From Chloroflexota bacterium (GTDB taxonomy: Bacteria; Chloroflexota; Anaerolineae; JAAEKA01), in contig JAKQCW010000250.1 of assembly GCA_029558955.1 (NCBI GenBank), positions 1 to 61,811 of the forward strand: a DNA stretch of 61,811 nt, in the 5' to 3' direction. The translations under genes were made by a program, and so were the position numbers. The notes beneath the pieces are model-generated. The model was not told where the DNA came from, did no database searches, and saw nothing but the letters and a program-made list of their open reading frames with translations. Shown piece after piece: positions 37,001-44,571 of this stretch (positions are counted from its first letter, which is position 1; the number at the start of each line of letters is the position of its first letter).

Positions 37001-37760
37001 GCGCCTGGGCGTGTTCGTCGGCGTAGACAAAATGCAGTTGGTTGTTGCGGTTGGCCAGGACGATGGCCGCCTCCTGCTTGCTCTTGCTCCACACGCCGTG
37101 CGCGATGATGTGCAACACGTGGGCGCCCTTCAGCAGCTCAGCCTCGATGGCTTCCAGCGTGCAGGGCTGGGGCAAGAGCCGCAGGTCAACCGGCAGCCCA
37201 GCCAGCGCGCTCGTCAGCGTCTCCCATTCCTTCTCCACGTCGATGGCCGGCAGGCTCCAACTGGTCAGGTTGAGGGGGTTGGCAATGGCCACCAGAATCT
37301 TGAGCCGGTGGGCGGCGGCTGGCGGGGGATCAGCCTGTGCGCCGGGGATGTAGCGCGAGAAGGGGGTGGCGCCGGCCGCGGCCAGGTTGACCCCCTCGCC
37401 CCCCTCGCCCGGCTCATAGAGCAGCTCCCAGGGGATCGGGTGCAGCTCGGCCGCGTTGTCGTCGATGCTCAGGCGGATGCGGCGCTGCGGCGCTGCGCCC
37501 CGCAGTATGGCCCAGGCATTGGCCACCTGGCTATCCTCCAGCAGCAGCTCGAACAGGCTGCGGCCGGCGTCAGCCCCCAACGTCGTTGGCGTCCACTGGG
37601 CAACGGATGGTTTGACATAACCCCGGAGGAATTCCAGGCGACCATTCAAGGTCAGCTCGATGGGGTAGCCTTGCTCCTCGCGCTTGAGGATGCGGATCAG
37701 CAGGTCGGCGTAGGATGATGTGGGCACGGCGTTGACCTCCGCGGCGGTGTTGATTGACAT
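34020..37760 (-). CDS. CHAT protease with degenerate STAND-like NTPase and HEAT-like repeats
   Basis: 1246 aa from the ATG at 37760; an in-frame start at 37826 would cover the promoter of the divergent gene. CHAT domain at ~1-380 with HIIAHG (H221) and FLASCQTA (C293). At ~458-480 VALAGGYGANRTTQ looks like a P-loop in which the Lys is replaced by Arg (GxxGxxRTT); RFVFHDGDTL may be the Walker B strand. From ~780 to the end are helical HEAT-like repeats (ARTAYGRPRQD, AAVAIDALARLADRND). An insertion at about residues 1060-1107 is made of two copies of GGPRSETGPSDGVLTG, encoded by 53-bp repeats. It lies upstream of the peptidase gene, separated by 549 bp of hairpin repeats. Confidence 0.85.
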   Translation of the reverse strand: MSINTAAEVNAVPTSSYADLLIRILKREEQGYPIELTLNGRLEFLRGYVKPSVAQWTPTTLGADAGRSLFELLLEDSQVANAWAILRGAAPQRRIRLSIDDNAAELHPIPWELLYEPGEGGEGVNLAAAGATPFSRYIPGAQADPPPAAAHRLKILVAIANPLNLTSWSLPAIDVEKEWETLTSALAGLPVDLRLLPQPCTLEAIEAELLKGAHVLHIIAHGVWSKSKQEAAIVLANRNNQLHFVYADEHAQALARHLRDGGAPAGQPAFPLHAAGAAGEQAPSLRLVFLASCQTATQNPTDAFAAFAPRLVRAGAPAVLAMQDLAPVESTRAFAVVFYRQLLSHGRVDLAANQARAALLTGRWPGAHIPVLFTGLTDGQLLTASPTRAALAAICEDEDFAWFAPAAQNYLPLPVEVVHITGRQSVQRFDAQAVEPTATIDVMQALGQIYPVGAGAPATLVALAGGYGANRTTQLRRIVWQTAQDSLALETSEPIVPVYISLNRLRLGEFGANDPIGDMVRAALRRHWGPLDPRQCAELLAGRSPILRFVFHDGDTLTDAALLMVLKQLRLFAERYPQHQYIFGIHPERLVQDLFAGVSLHVLILQPLDRRKLRHFLQGRPADDPTGLPLMRCLDQSGLYDLAAVPWFMLNLVESARRGRCPRSRTELLQQMVGDALAEASDTLTAGSRQRSLTRQGAVIEHVERILYALAWRMQTNFTSTLPLDEAFTLMKQIRGDREYGLEELTDALVQNRLLTIEGRGLLRFAYSHIQAYCCAQAIVQRNDRMRRLDDITSTLGRLSRLHWWEDTLIFACGLMADDTRALEEFLAAIVYGMNLLESDRTFLAARCLSEIPPTGPATRTLTNLTETVTAALIWRLSNQNEPNSVQRSRAANLLGQIATRPALEQLARTAYGRPRQDRRHQLDFDYSNVRMAAVIGLLRMNQATQIDLLTPIDPLLITLLSYWQEDNVEALIDWLRQQENTSAQGLAALALGDLHMQLKLHADRQEQAELALDALADAFLRQKLDEATLWAVTYALAIIDLPAVQRAVLDPFFSAEAATAGGPRSETGPSDGVLTGEVPHAAGRAAGDEAGGPRSETGPSDGVLTGADERLKHYKSLAYLIGLLRWQAPVAREFLLRRCMLESKDAKLAAVAIDALARLADRNDKPLLERIAMGCPDAEIMPCFKYLDSEDQIYLQRKAIDALAAVGDGESIALLRENPGDPAHWSPELEMALYRTSEEIYWRLR
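34439..34581. repeat. Two identical 53-bp repeats inside the CHAT-HEAT gene
   Basis: 34439-34491 and 34529-34581 are identical over 53 bp, 90 bp apart (30 codons), and keep the frame. Each contains CGGGCCGGTCTCCGACCGAG, the core of the intergenic repeats at 9.4 and 18.9 kb. Confidence 0.92.
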
Positions 37761-37819
37761 AGTAGCAGAAGTGGCGCGGGCTGTCAACCGCACGGCGCGG
37801 TTAACGGCCAAAGAAAGCG

Positions 37820-37848
37820 TTGACAATCGTTCCAGCGCGTGCTAAAAT
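37820..37848 (+). promoter_or_regulatory. Consensus promoter for the isoprenoid-synthase-like gene
   Basis: -35 TTGACA (37820-37825), exactly 17 bp, -10 TAAAAT (37843-37848). The start codon is 54 bp downstream at 37903. Confidence 0.82.
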
Positions 37849-37902
37849 TCTTGCCATCCGGCAGCATCCACCCCACGCGGTCAAGACACTTGTGATTCGA
37901 CT

Positions 37903-38856
37903 GTGAACAGATATCCCACGTTCTCACCGGAAACCGTGGCTGCGCTGCGAGCTCAATGCTGCAGCGCGTTGCAGGCGTTTTCGCCCGACCTGGCTGCCTG
38001 GGGCGATCGCTTCTTGACCATGCACGACATCGAACAGTGGCCGGTGGAGTGGCATCTGCCCTGGTGGTTGGGCCAGGAGCTGCGCCTGTCCGAGGATCTC
38101 TGGGGCGCGCTGACGACCTGCAACCTGCTGGGCCTGGGCTACGTCCGCCTGCAAGATCATCTGGCCGAAGAGACCACGGCCGCCGGCCTGAGCCCCGGCC
38201 GCCAGGCCGTGCTGGCCGGCCTCTTCAACGAGGCGGCGTTGGCCGGTCTGGCGCAGCTTTTTGGCGGGGCGCCGGAGTTCTGGCGCTGGCGCAGCGGCTA
38301 CATGGCCGCATGGCTGGCCGCGCTGCTGGAGGATGGCCCGCCGCTCAGCCAGCCGGCCGCGCTGTGGCAGGAGCCGGAGCTGCTGCGACTGGCCGACCGC
38401 GGCGCGCCGCTGAAGATCACCGCGGCAGGCGCCTGTCTGCTGGCTGGCCGCGCCGAGCTGCGGCCCCTGGTGGAGCAGGCGCTGGATCATCTGCTCACGG
38501 CCCAGGTGTTGCTGGATCACATCGACGATTGGCGGGAAGACCTGGCGCAGGGCCGCGCCAACGTGCTGGTGGCCTATGCCTCCGATCTTCCCCAGGAGCG
38601 CCAGCATGTCGAGGCCAACCAGCGGCGCGTGCTGGCGCTGCTGATGCTGGGCGATCCCGGCGGCTATTGGCAGCATGTGCGGCGACATCTGGCAAGGGCC
38701 GGCGCGCTGGCCGAGGCGATTCCCTGCGCCGGTCTGGCCCGTTTTATCGCCGCCCAAGCGGATGACGCCGACCTGGCCTGGCGGCGTCTGATCGCCGCCG
38801 CCCGCGGCCAACTGGCCGGCGCGGTTGGCCAGTTGCTCGGTCAACCGGCGGGCTGA
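37903..38856 (+). CDS. Class I isoprenoid-synthase-like all-alpha enzyme
   Basis: 317 aa from a GTG start. All-helical. Two Asp-rich motifs are placed as in class I prenyltransferases/terpene synthases: LGYVRLQDHLAEE (D85) and LLDHIDDWREDLAQG (205-217). It is not a standard FPP/GGPP synthase because the canonical first DDxxD and the Lys/Arg diphosphate sites are not evident. The next gene encodes a leader-peptide-like small protein 87 bp downstream, so a peptide substrate is conceivable (inference). The promoter lies between this gene and the divergent CHAT-HEAT gene. Confidence 0.6.
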   Translation: MNRYPTFSPETVAALRAQCCSALQAFSPDLAAWGDRFLTMHDIEQWPVEWHLPWWLGQELRLSEDLWGALTTCNLLGLGYVRLQDHLAEETTAAGLSPGRQAVLAGLFNEAALAGLAQLFGGAPEFWRWRSGYMAAWLAALLEDGPPLSQPAALWQEPELLRLADRGAPLKITAAGACLLAGRAELRPLVEQALDHLLTAQVLLDHIDDWREDLAQGRANVLVAYASDLPQERQHVEANQRRVLALLMLGDPGGYWQHVRRHLARAGALAEAIPCAGLARFIAAQADDADLAWRRLIAAARGQLAGAVGQLLGQPAG

Positions 38857-38943
38857 GAGCTGGGCAGAGGGCAGTAATCGCCGGCGACTGCCGCCCCTTG
38901 GGCGCAAAACATTCTGTTGGAGATGGTTGGAAAGGAGTTCCCC

Positions 38944-39201
38944 ATGCTCGAAGGAAAAGACCTCGAACGGCTCATCGGCTATGCCCTGCTGGCCGACAAC
39001 GCGTTCCGCAAGTGGCTGTTGACCGATCCCCAGGCGGCCGCGGCCAGCATCGAAATCACCATCAGCGACCAGGAGGCGGCGTACATCCGCGACACGGTCA
39101 CGCTGCGCCGGCTGAACGCCATGGCCAAGAGCGTGCGCAACTGGATGCCGCCGCGCTCGGTGGGCAACTGGCAGGCCACGCCGCTGCTCCCCGGCCGCTG
39201 A
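38944..39201 (+). CDS. Small NHLP-type leader-like protein (candidate modified-peptide precursor)
   Basis: 85 aa. The ATG at 38944 has AAGGAG 8 bases upstream. The N-terminal ~55 residues follow the pattern of nitrile-hydratase-like leader peptide (NHLP/Os1348-like) proteins: ERLIGYALLADNAFRKWLLTDPQA, then EITISDQEAAYIRD. The ~30-residue tail (VRNWMPPRSVGNWQATPLLPGR region) is basic, with two Trp and several Pro, and has no Cys and no Gly-Gly cleavage site. Such proteins are often precursors or scaffold-like partners of peptide-modifying enzymes. No modifying enzyme other than the isoprenoid-like one is adjacent, though radical SAM genes lie 14 kb away. Confidence 0.6.
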   Translation: MLEGKDLERLIGYALLADNAFRKWLLTDPQAAAASIEITISDQEAAYIRDTVTLRRLNAMAKSVRNWMPPRSVGNWQATPLLPGR

Positions 39202-39207
39202 TCGGAC

Positions 39208-40293
39208 TCACCGCACGCCCAGCAGCGGCAGCATGTAGGTGCGCACCAGCTCGTTCAGCACGAAGTAGAGCAGCGGGCTCATGGCCGCCAGCAGCACCCG
39301 CAGCGCCGCGCTGGCGTTGCGGAAGGGCCAGGTGGGGGAGCGGTAGATGGCGCTGCGCAGCGCCATCAGCTTTTCCGTGCGCTCCGACAGGTCCCGCAGC
39401 GTCTCGTTGTTGACCTCGACGCATTCCATCAGCCGGTTCTGGCAGTGGGCCAGTTCCTGGCTGATGCGCGCCGTGACGTGGCCGCGCGCCTGGCTCATCT
39501 GCCGGTGTACGCCCAGCAGGGGGAGAATCAGCGCGCTGAGGCTGGCCACGGTCGCCATTGCCAGCACGGTGTATTCCAGCAGGTCGCCGGGCGCACCCAG
39601 GGGAATAACAAACAACAGGATCGTCACGGCCACGGTCAGACTGTGGCGCAGGCTCAACCGCCCGAAGGGGAGGACATTGTCAGGGTCCAGCGCGTTGATG
39701 GCCAGCGGCTGCTCGGCGAGGTGTCCGAGCCCAAGGCCAAAACGTATGGTGCTCCAGACCAGGGTCAGTCCTGCCCAGCCGAAGATCGTGTAAGCGATCA
39801 AAGTCAGCAGCGACTGGGCGGGATTGCCTGGCAGTTGCATGGACGCCATCATGGGGTAGGGCAGGCGCAGCAGCACGAACCAGGCCGTCACCATGGCCAG
39901 CGCCAGGATCAGCAGGATGCCCTCAGTGCGCGGGCTGGTCTGCACGATGCGCTGCACCGCTGCGTCGAACGCGGCGTCGTCGATCAACACCGTCGGCCGG
40001 AGCTGGGCCAACTGCGGCAACGCGCTGCGCTTCAGCGTCCGCAGCGCCAGCAGCATGTAGACGGTGAGCGCGGGCAGCGCCAGCCGCAGCGCCAGGTTGT
40101 TGGGGGTGAACAGGCGGCTGAGGTCGCTCAACATCGCCTGCTCCATCGCCTGTTCCGCCCACACCACCCCGCCCAAAGCCAGGGCAACCGCCCAGTAGGG
40201 CAGGGGGAGCCTGTCCGCCGTCAACTCGGCCAGATGTAGCCATTGTTCGCCTGGGGCTGCTGTCGATGCGCCGCGGCTTGCTGTCATCGCCAT
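39208..40293 (-). CDS. Multi-pass membrane protein of unknown function
   Basis: 361 aa from the ATG at 40293; the longer frame upstream covers the small gene and is rejected. At least six hydrophobic helices are visible, for example LPYWAVALALGGVVWA, LALPALTVYMLLAL, ILLILALAMVTAWFVLL, LLTLIAYTIFGWAGLTLVW and VAVTILLFVIPLG. A cytoplasmic helical segment (RISQELAHCQNRLMECVEV, a possible coiled coil) comes before the last helix. No family recognised. It ends 6 bp from the convergent leader-like gene and follows the 53-aa gene with a 26-bp gap, so the two probably form an operon. Confidence 0.6.
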   Translation of the reverse strand: MAMTASRGASTAAPGEQWLHLAELTADRLPLPYWAVALALGGVVWAEQAMEQAMLSDLSRLFTPNNLALRLALPALTVYMLLALRTLKRSALPQLAQLRPTVLIDDAAFDAAVQRIVQTSPRTEGILLILALAMVTAWFVLLRLPYPMMASMQLPGNPAQSLLTLIAYTIFGWAGLTLVWSTIRFGLGLGHLAEQPLAINALDPDNVLPFGRLSLRHSLTVAVTILLFVIPLGAPGDLLEYTVLAMATVASLSALILPLLGVHRQMSQARGHVTARISQELAHCQNRLMECVEVNNETLRDLSERTEKLMALRSAIYRSPTWPFRNASAALRVLLAAMSPLLYFVLNELVRTYMLPLLGVR

Positions 40294-40319
40294 GGTTCCG
40301 GGGAGAAAAACACCAGTGG

Positions 40320-40481
40320 TCAGAGGGACTGATCGTCCTGCGGCGGCGCATCGGGCTGCGCCCGCTTGGCCCGCGGGTTGCGACTGCGCCGGTGCAGTGG
40401 GCCAGGCTCGATCAGGGCCAGCACAGCGATCACGACGAAGGCGAGGATAATGACTACCGCGAGAATCTGCCAGATCAGCAT
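40320..40481 (-). CDS. 53-aa single-pass membrane protein
   Basis: Starts MLIWQILAVVIILAFVVIAV, one transmembrane helix, followed by a short basic then acidic tail (PLHRRSRNPRAKRAQPDAPP). AGGAGG lies 10-15 bases before the ATG and a promoter with 17-bp spacing lies further upstream, which supports translation despite the small size. It precedes the 361-aa membrane protein. Function unknown. Confidence 0.65.
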   Translation of the reverse strand: MLIWQILAVVIILAFVVIAVLALIEPGPLHRRSRNPRAKRAQPDAPPQDDQSL

Positions 40482-40513
40482 CCGAGTCGAGCCTCCTGCA
40501 AAAAGTCTGGCCG

Positions 40514-40542
40514 ATTATGGCACAGCGCGGGAAGATTTGCAA
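40514..40542 (-). promoter_or_regulatory. Promoter for the 53-aa membrane protein gene
   Basis: Minus-strand -35 TTGCAA (40542-40537), 17-bp spacer, -10 CATAAT (40519-40514). AGGAGG follows before the ATG at 40481. Confidence 0.65.
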
Positions 40543-40611
40543 ACGAAGAGCCGGAGCGCCCCGATTTACCCCCAACTAACGTATTTGCCCGTCATGTGCT
40601 AGACTCCGGCC

Positions 40612-41958
40612 ATGACCACTCATCCGAGCCCGCCTATGGCCGACGGGCTGCGCACGGTGCGCGTGCGCAGCCGCCTGCCGCTGGTCCTTCTGGGCCTGCT
40701 GTTGATCAACCAGATCTTCAACCCGGCGCGCATCTGGGTGGGCGTCATCTTGGGTCTGGCGGTGCTGTTGCTCGTCTGCTACCTCTGGGCGTGGGCCTTG
40801 AGCCGCGGCCTGAGCGGCCAGCGCACCGTGCGCGGCGCCTGGGTGGTGGCCGGCGACCTGCTGGCCGAGCAGTTCACCGTGGTCAACGCGGCCTCCTTTC
40901 CCGCCCTGTGGGTGGAGGTGCTGGATCGTTCCAATCTGCCCGGCTACCGGCCTGACTGGGTGGCCTATGTCGGGGTGCATGAGCAGCAGAGCTATCCGGC
41001 CCAGGGACGCTGCCAGCACCGCGGCGTCTTCACCCTCGGCCCCTGGGAGCTGCACAGCGGCGACCCGCTGGGTTTTTTCGAGGCGGTGGTGAGCTACCCT
41101 GACAGCCGTTCGATCCTCGTCTATCCGCGCGCCATGGTGCTGCCCGACCTGCGCCTGCCGCGCGGCCTGGCCCCCGGCCAGGCCCGCGCCCACCGGCGCA
41201 CCAATCAAACCACCACCACCGTGGCCACCGTCCGGCCCTACGCGCCCGGCGACCCCCTGCGCGCCATCCACTGGCGCAAGACCGCTCAACTGAGCGGCGT
41301 CAGGCAGGACGGCGCGCCCTTCATGGTCAAGCAGTTCGACCTGGAGCCGTCGGGGGATCTGTGGATCGTGCTGGACCTGGATCCGACCGTGCATACCGGC
41401 GCGGGGGCCGAGAGCACCCTGGAATACGCGATCACCCTGGTCGCGTCGCTGGCCACGCAGATGCTGGCCGAGAACCGGCGCGTCGGCCTGGCCGCGCCCG
41501 GCTGCCAGTTGCCGCCGCAGGGGGGGCAGCTTCAGCTCTGGCGCATTCTGGAGGCGTTGGCCCAGGCCAGCGCCACGCCCGGCTATCCGCTGGCCCGCCT
41601 GCTGGCCGATCTGCATCCCGCCAGCGGCCGTGGCCGCACCATCGTGGCCGTGACGCCCGCCGCCGACCCGGCCTGGAGCGGCGAGCTGCTGCGCCTGGCC
41701 GAGCAGGGCAACGCGCCGGCCGCGCTGCTGTTGGACGCGGCCAGTTTCCTGCCGCCGGACGCGCCTCAGCGGGAGACGCGCGCCGCGGAGCTGGCCGGCC
41801 TGCGGGGGCTGCTGGCGCAACATGGCGTGGCCAGCCACCTGATCGACCGCGATTTTGTCTTCCGCCCCGTGGTCCAGCTTACCCGCACCCGCACCGAGCT
41901 GCGCACCCTGTCGGCCACCGGCCGCGTCATCGCCGTGGAAGTGGAGGAGGTGGTGTAG
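40612..41958 (+). CDS. DUF58 family protein
   Basis: 448 aa. Two N-terminal transmembrane helices (LPLVLLGLLLINQIF, VGVILGLAVLLLVCYLWAW). The DUF58 core contains RPYAPGDPLRAIHWRKTAQ, the family signature, followed by a vWA-like fold with LWIVLDLD. DUF58 genes are usually found with a MoxR AAA+ ATPase and a TgpA-like transglutaminase protein. Here the transglutaminase gene follows immediately (1-bp gap) but no MoxR gene is in view. Likely part of an envelope assembly or maturation function. Confidence 0.88.
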   Translation: MTTHPSPPMADGLRTVRVRSRLPLVLLGLLLINQIFNPARIWVGVILGLAVLLLVCYLWAWALSRGLSGQRTVRGAWVVAGDLLAEQFTVVNAASFPALWVEVLDRSNLPGYRPDWVAYVGVHEQQSYPAQGRCQHRGVFTLGPWELHSGDPLGFFEAVVSYPDSRSILVYPRAMVLPDLRLPRGLAPGQARAHRRTNQTTTTVATVRPYAPGDPLRAIHWRKTAQLSGVRQDGAPFMVKQFDLEPSGDLWIVLDLDPTVHTGAGAESTLEYAITLVASLATQMLAENRRVGLAAPGCQLPPQGGQLQLWRILEALAQASATPGYPLARLLADLHPASGRGRTIVAVTPAADPAWSGELLRLAEQGNAPAALLLDAASFLPPDAPQRETRAAELAGLRGLLAQHGVASHLIDRDFVFRPVVQLTRTRTELRTLSATGRVIAVEVEEVV

Positions 41959-41959
41959 C

Positions 41960-44275
41960 ATGGAAACCGCGCTGCGCCTGCTCCACCGGCGGCGACCGGC
42001 CGAGGGCTGGCTCCTGTGGCTGCTGGCATTGCTGACCCTGCTGTTGGCGACGGTCAGCGCCGGCGCGGCCGGCTGGGTGCCGCACCTGGGCCTGCTGCTG
42101 AGCGTCGTCATCCTCGGCGGCTACTGCGCCGCGTTGGGCCTAGGCCGGGTCCTGGGCGCGCGCGCGGCCGGTCAAAGGCGCCGGCTGGCCGGCTGGTGGG
42201 CCGCGCTGGTCCTGACCTTGCTGGGGATCGCGGCGGTGACCCTGCTGGTCGGCTGGCGTGAGGCGCCCCTGCCGGCGGACGGCGTGCATCGGCTGGCGCT
42301 GCCCCTGGTGCGGGCTGGCCTGGCCATGGGCGAGATGGCCGCCCGGCTGGCGCAGTGGGTGGGCGACGTGCGCGCCGCGGGGCAGGTCGGCCAGGATGAC
42401 GCCGTGTTTCGCTGGCTGCTGGGCCTGCTGGCCTGGGGGGCGGCAGCTTGGGCCGGCTGGTGGCTCTTCGTGCGTCGCCAGACCCTGGCGGCCTTCCTGC
42501 CGGCCGGCGTGCTGTTGGCCGCCAACGCCTACGTCTACTGGGATGGCCGGATCTGGCTGCCCTTCTTCCTGGGCGGCGTGACCGTGGTCGCGGTGCTGAT
42601 GCAGCGCCACGTGCTGGAGCTGCGCTGGGCCAGCCTGGGCATGGACTATCCGGCCGACGTGCGGCAGGATATCCTGGCCAGCGCCGGCGGGCTGGCCCTG
42701 CTGGTGCTCCTGGCGGGGTTTGTCATGCCCGACCTGGTGCTGCGGCCTACGGCCACCTGGTTCGCCAGCCAGATGGCCGCGCCGCTGCAGCGGATCGAAC
42801 AGGCTGGCCAGCGGGCCTTTCCCGGTCTGCGCCGCTCCGCTGGCTCGCTGCTGGCCACGGACCTGCGTTCGGGCGCGCTGCCGCGCGGCCACCTGCTGAC
42901 CGACGGGCCTGAGCTGGGCGAGGCGGTGGTGATGCGCGTCAGCACCGACCAACTGGCGGGGCTGGCCTATGGCGTGCAGCCCGGCCCGGCCAGCCAGCAC
43001 AATTGGCGGGGGCTGACCTTCGACGTGTATGACGGCAGCGGCTGGCGCAACAGCGGGCTGCTGGCCGAGGAATTCGCCGCTGGCGAGCCCTGGACCGAGG
43101 AGACGCTGCCAGCGCGCACTCCGCTGCGCCAGTGGGTGAGCATGGAGCGGGGCGGCGACCGGGCGCTGTATGCCGCGGGGGAACCGCTGGCCGCCAACCG
43201 CCCCTATCAGTTGCTGGCGCGGTCAGGGCTGGAACATCCGGCTGATCACCTGGTCGCCCTGCTGGCGGCCGGCCGGCGCTATCAGGTCTTGTCGATGATT
43301 CCGACGGCCACGGCAGACCAACTGCGCGCCGCCGGGGAAGCGTACCCGGCCGATGTCGCCCGGCTCTACCTGGCGCTGCCTTCGCTGTCCGCCCGCGTCG
43401 GCCAGTTGGCCCAGGAGCTGACGGCCGGCGCAGCCACCCCCTACGATCAGGCGCTGGCGCTGCAAGACTACCTGCGCCAGTTTCCCTACGACCTGGAGGT
43501 TGCCGCGCCGCCGGCCGGCCGCGATGTGGTGGACTATTTCCTCTTCGATCTGCAACGGGGCTATTGTGATTACTATGCGAGCGCGCTGGTGGTGATGGCC
43601 CGCACCCTGGGCATTCCGGCCCGGCTGGCCGTGGGCTACACCAGCGGGCTCTATGACCCGGCCGGGCGTGACTTCGTGGTGCGCGAGCAGAACGCCCATT
43701 CCTGGCCTGAGCTCTATTTTCCAGAGATCGGCTGGGTCTCTTTCGAGCCGACGCCGGCCATGACGCCGCCGCTGCGCGCTGAGCCGGCGGACCCGCTGGC
43801 GACCGGAACCGCGCCGGCCGATGCCGCGGCCGCCGCGGCCCAGATCCAGGCCGACCTTCAGACCTTCCGCGAGGATCAGATGGTGCGGCGGCGCGTCGGG
43901 TGGCTGGGTGCGGCGTTGGCGCTGGCCGTGTTGGCCGCGGCCGTCTGGCTGCTCCGGCGCCGCCGGCCGCCGCCGGAGCTGGCGGTGTTGTATGGCCGGC
44001 TGACGCGCTGGGGCCGGCGGCTCGGTTTGGCGCTCCATCCCGGCGACACCCCCTCCCAGTTGGGCCAGGCGCTGGGCGGGCCGATGCCGGGCAGCGCCGC
44101 TGATGAGGCCGCGACCGCCGGGCAGGTGCAGCGTTTCGTGCGCAGCTACGAGGCGGCGCAATACAGTCCGCGTCCGGCCGAGGCCGAAGCGGAGGCGCGC
44201 AGGATCTGGCCAGGGCTGGAACGCGCCCTGCGCCGGCGGTGGCGGCGGCGGTGGGTGGGGAGAGGGAAAAGGTGA
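41960..44275 (+). CDS. TgpA-like transglutaminase-domain membrane protein
   Basis: 771 aa from the ATG at 41960, directly after the DUF58 stop. N-terminal ~300 residues hold about seven transmembrane helices. The papain-like transglutaminase domain follows, with GYCDYYASALVVMARTLGIP (nucleophile Cys), REQNAHSWPELYF (His) and GWVSFEPTP (Asp/Glu region). A further transmembrane helix lies near residue 655 (LGAALALAVLAAAVWLL), then a DUF4129-like C-terminal helical region. Likely an extracytoplasmic amide-bond-acting enzyme on envelope proteins or peptides. Pairs with the DUF58 gene. Confidence 0.88.
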   Translation: METALRLLHRRRPAEGWLLWLLALLTLLLATVSAGAAGWVPHLGLLLSVVILGGYCAALGLGRVLGARAAGQRRRLAGWWAALVLTLLGIAAVTLLVGWREAPLPADGVHRLALPLVRAGLAMGEMAARLAQWVGDVRAAGQVGQDDAVFRWLLGLLAWGAAAWAGWWLFVRRQTLAAFLPAGVLLAANAYVYWDGRIWLPFFLGGVTVVAVLMQRHVLELRWASLGMDYPADVRQDILASAGGLALLVLLAGFVMPDLVLRPTATWFASQMAAPLQRIEQAGQRAFPGLRRSAGSLLATDLRSGALPRGHLLTDGPELGEAVVMRVSTDQLAGLAYGVQPGPASQHNWRGLTFDVYDGSGWRNSGLLAEEFAAGEPWTEETLPARTPLRQWVSMERGGDRALYAAGEPLAANRPYQLLARSGLEHPADHLVALLAAGRRYQVLSMIPTATADQLRAAGEAYPADVARLYLALPSLSARVGQLAQELTAGAATPYDQALALQDYLRQFPYDLEVAAPPAGRDVVDYFLFDLQRGYCDYYASALVVMARTLGIPARLAVGYTSGLYDPAGRDFVVREQNAHSWPELYFPEIGWVSFEPTPAMTPPLRAEPADPLATGTAPADAAAAAAQIQADLQTFREDQMVRRRVGWLGAALALAVLAAAVWLLRRRRPPPELAVLYGRLTRWGRRLGLALHPGDTPSQLGQALGGPMPGSAADEAATAGQVQRFVRSYEAAQYSPRPAEAEAEARRIWPGLERALRRRWRRRWVGRGKR

Positions 44276-44289
44276 GGGGGAGAGGGGCG

Positions 44290-44555
44290 GGCGGAGTCGA
44301 GCCTTTAGGCGGGTCGGACGTGCGATTCACGCGGTCCAACCCGGTTACAGGCTCGACTCCGACCCGGCTAAAGCCTCGACTCCGGACCGGCTGAAGCCTC
44401 GACTCCGACCCGGCTAAAGCCTCGACTCCGGGCCGGCTGAAGCCTCGACTCCGGGCCGGCTGAAGCCTCGACTCCGGGCCGGCTGAAGCCTTGACTCCGA
44501 CCCGGCTGAAGCCTCGACTCCGGGCCGGCTGAAGCCTTGACTCCGGGCCGGCGGT
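44290..44555. repeat. Hairpin and 23-bp tandem array (GACTCCGRCCGGCTRAAGCCTC)
   Basis: The first part (44290-44348) is an imperfect hairpin of the GGAGTCGAG...CTCGACTCC family. From about 44345 a pure 23-bp tandem follows, about 8.5 copies, with A/G variation at the GGCTAAAGCC/GGCTGAAGCC position. It fills the gap between the transglutaminase and recombinase-like genes. Confidence 0.92.
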
Positions 44556-44571
44556 GGAGTGGCTGGTTGTC

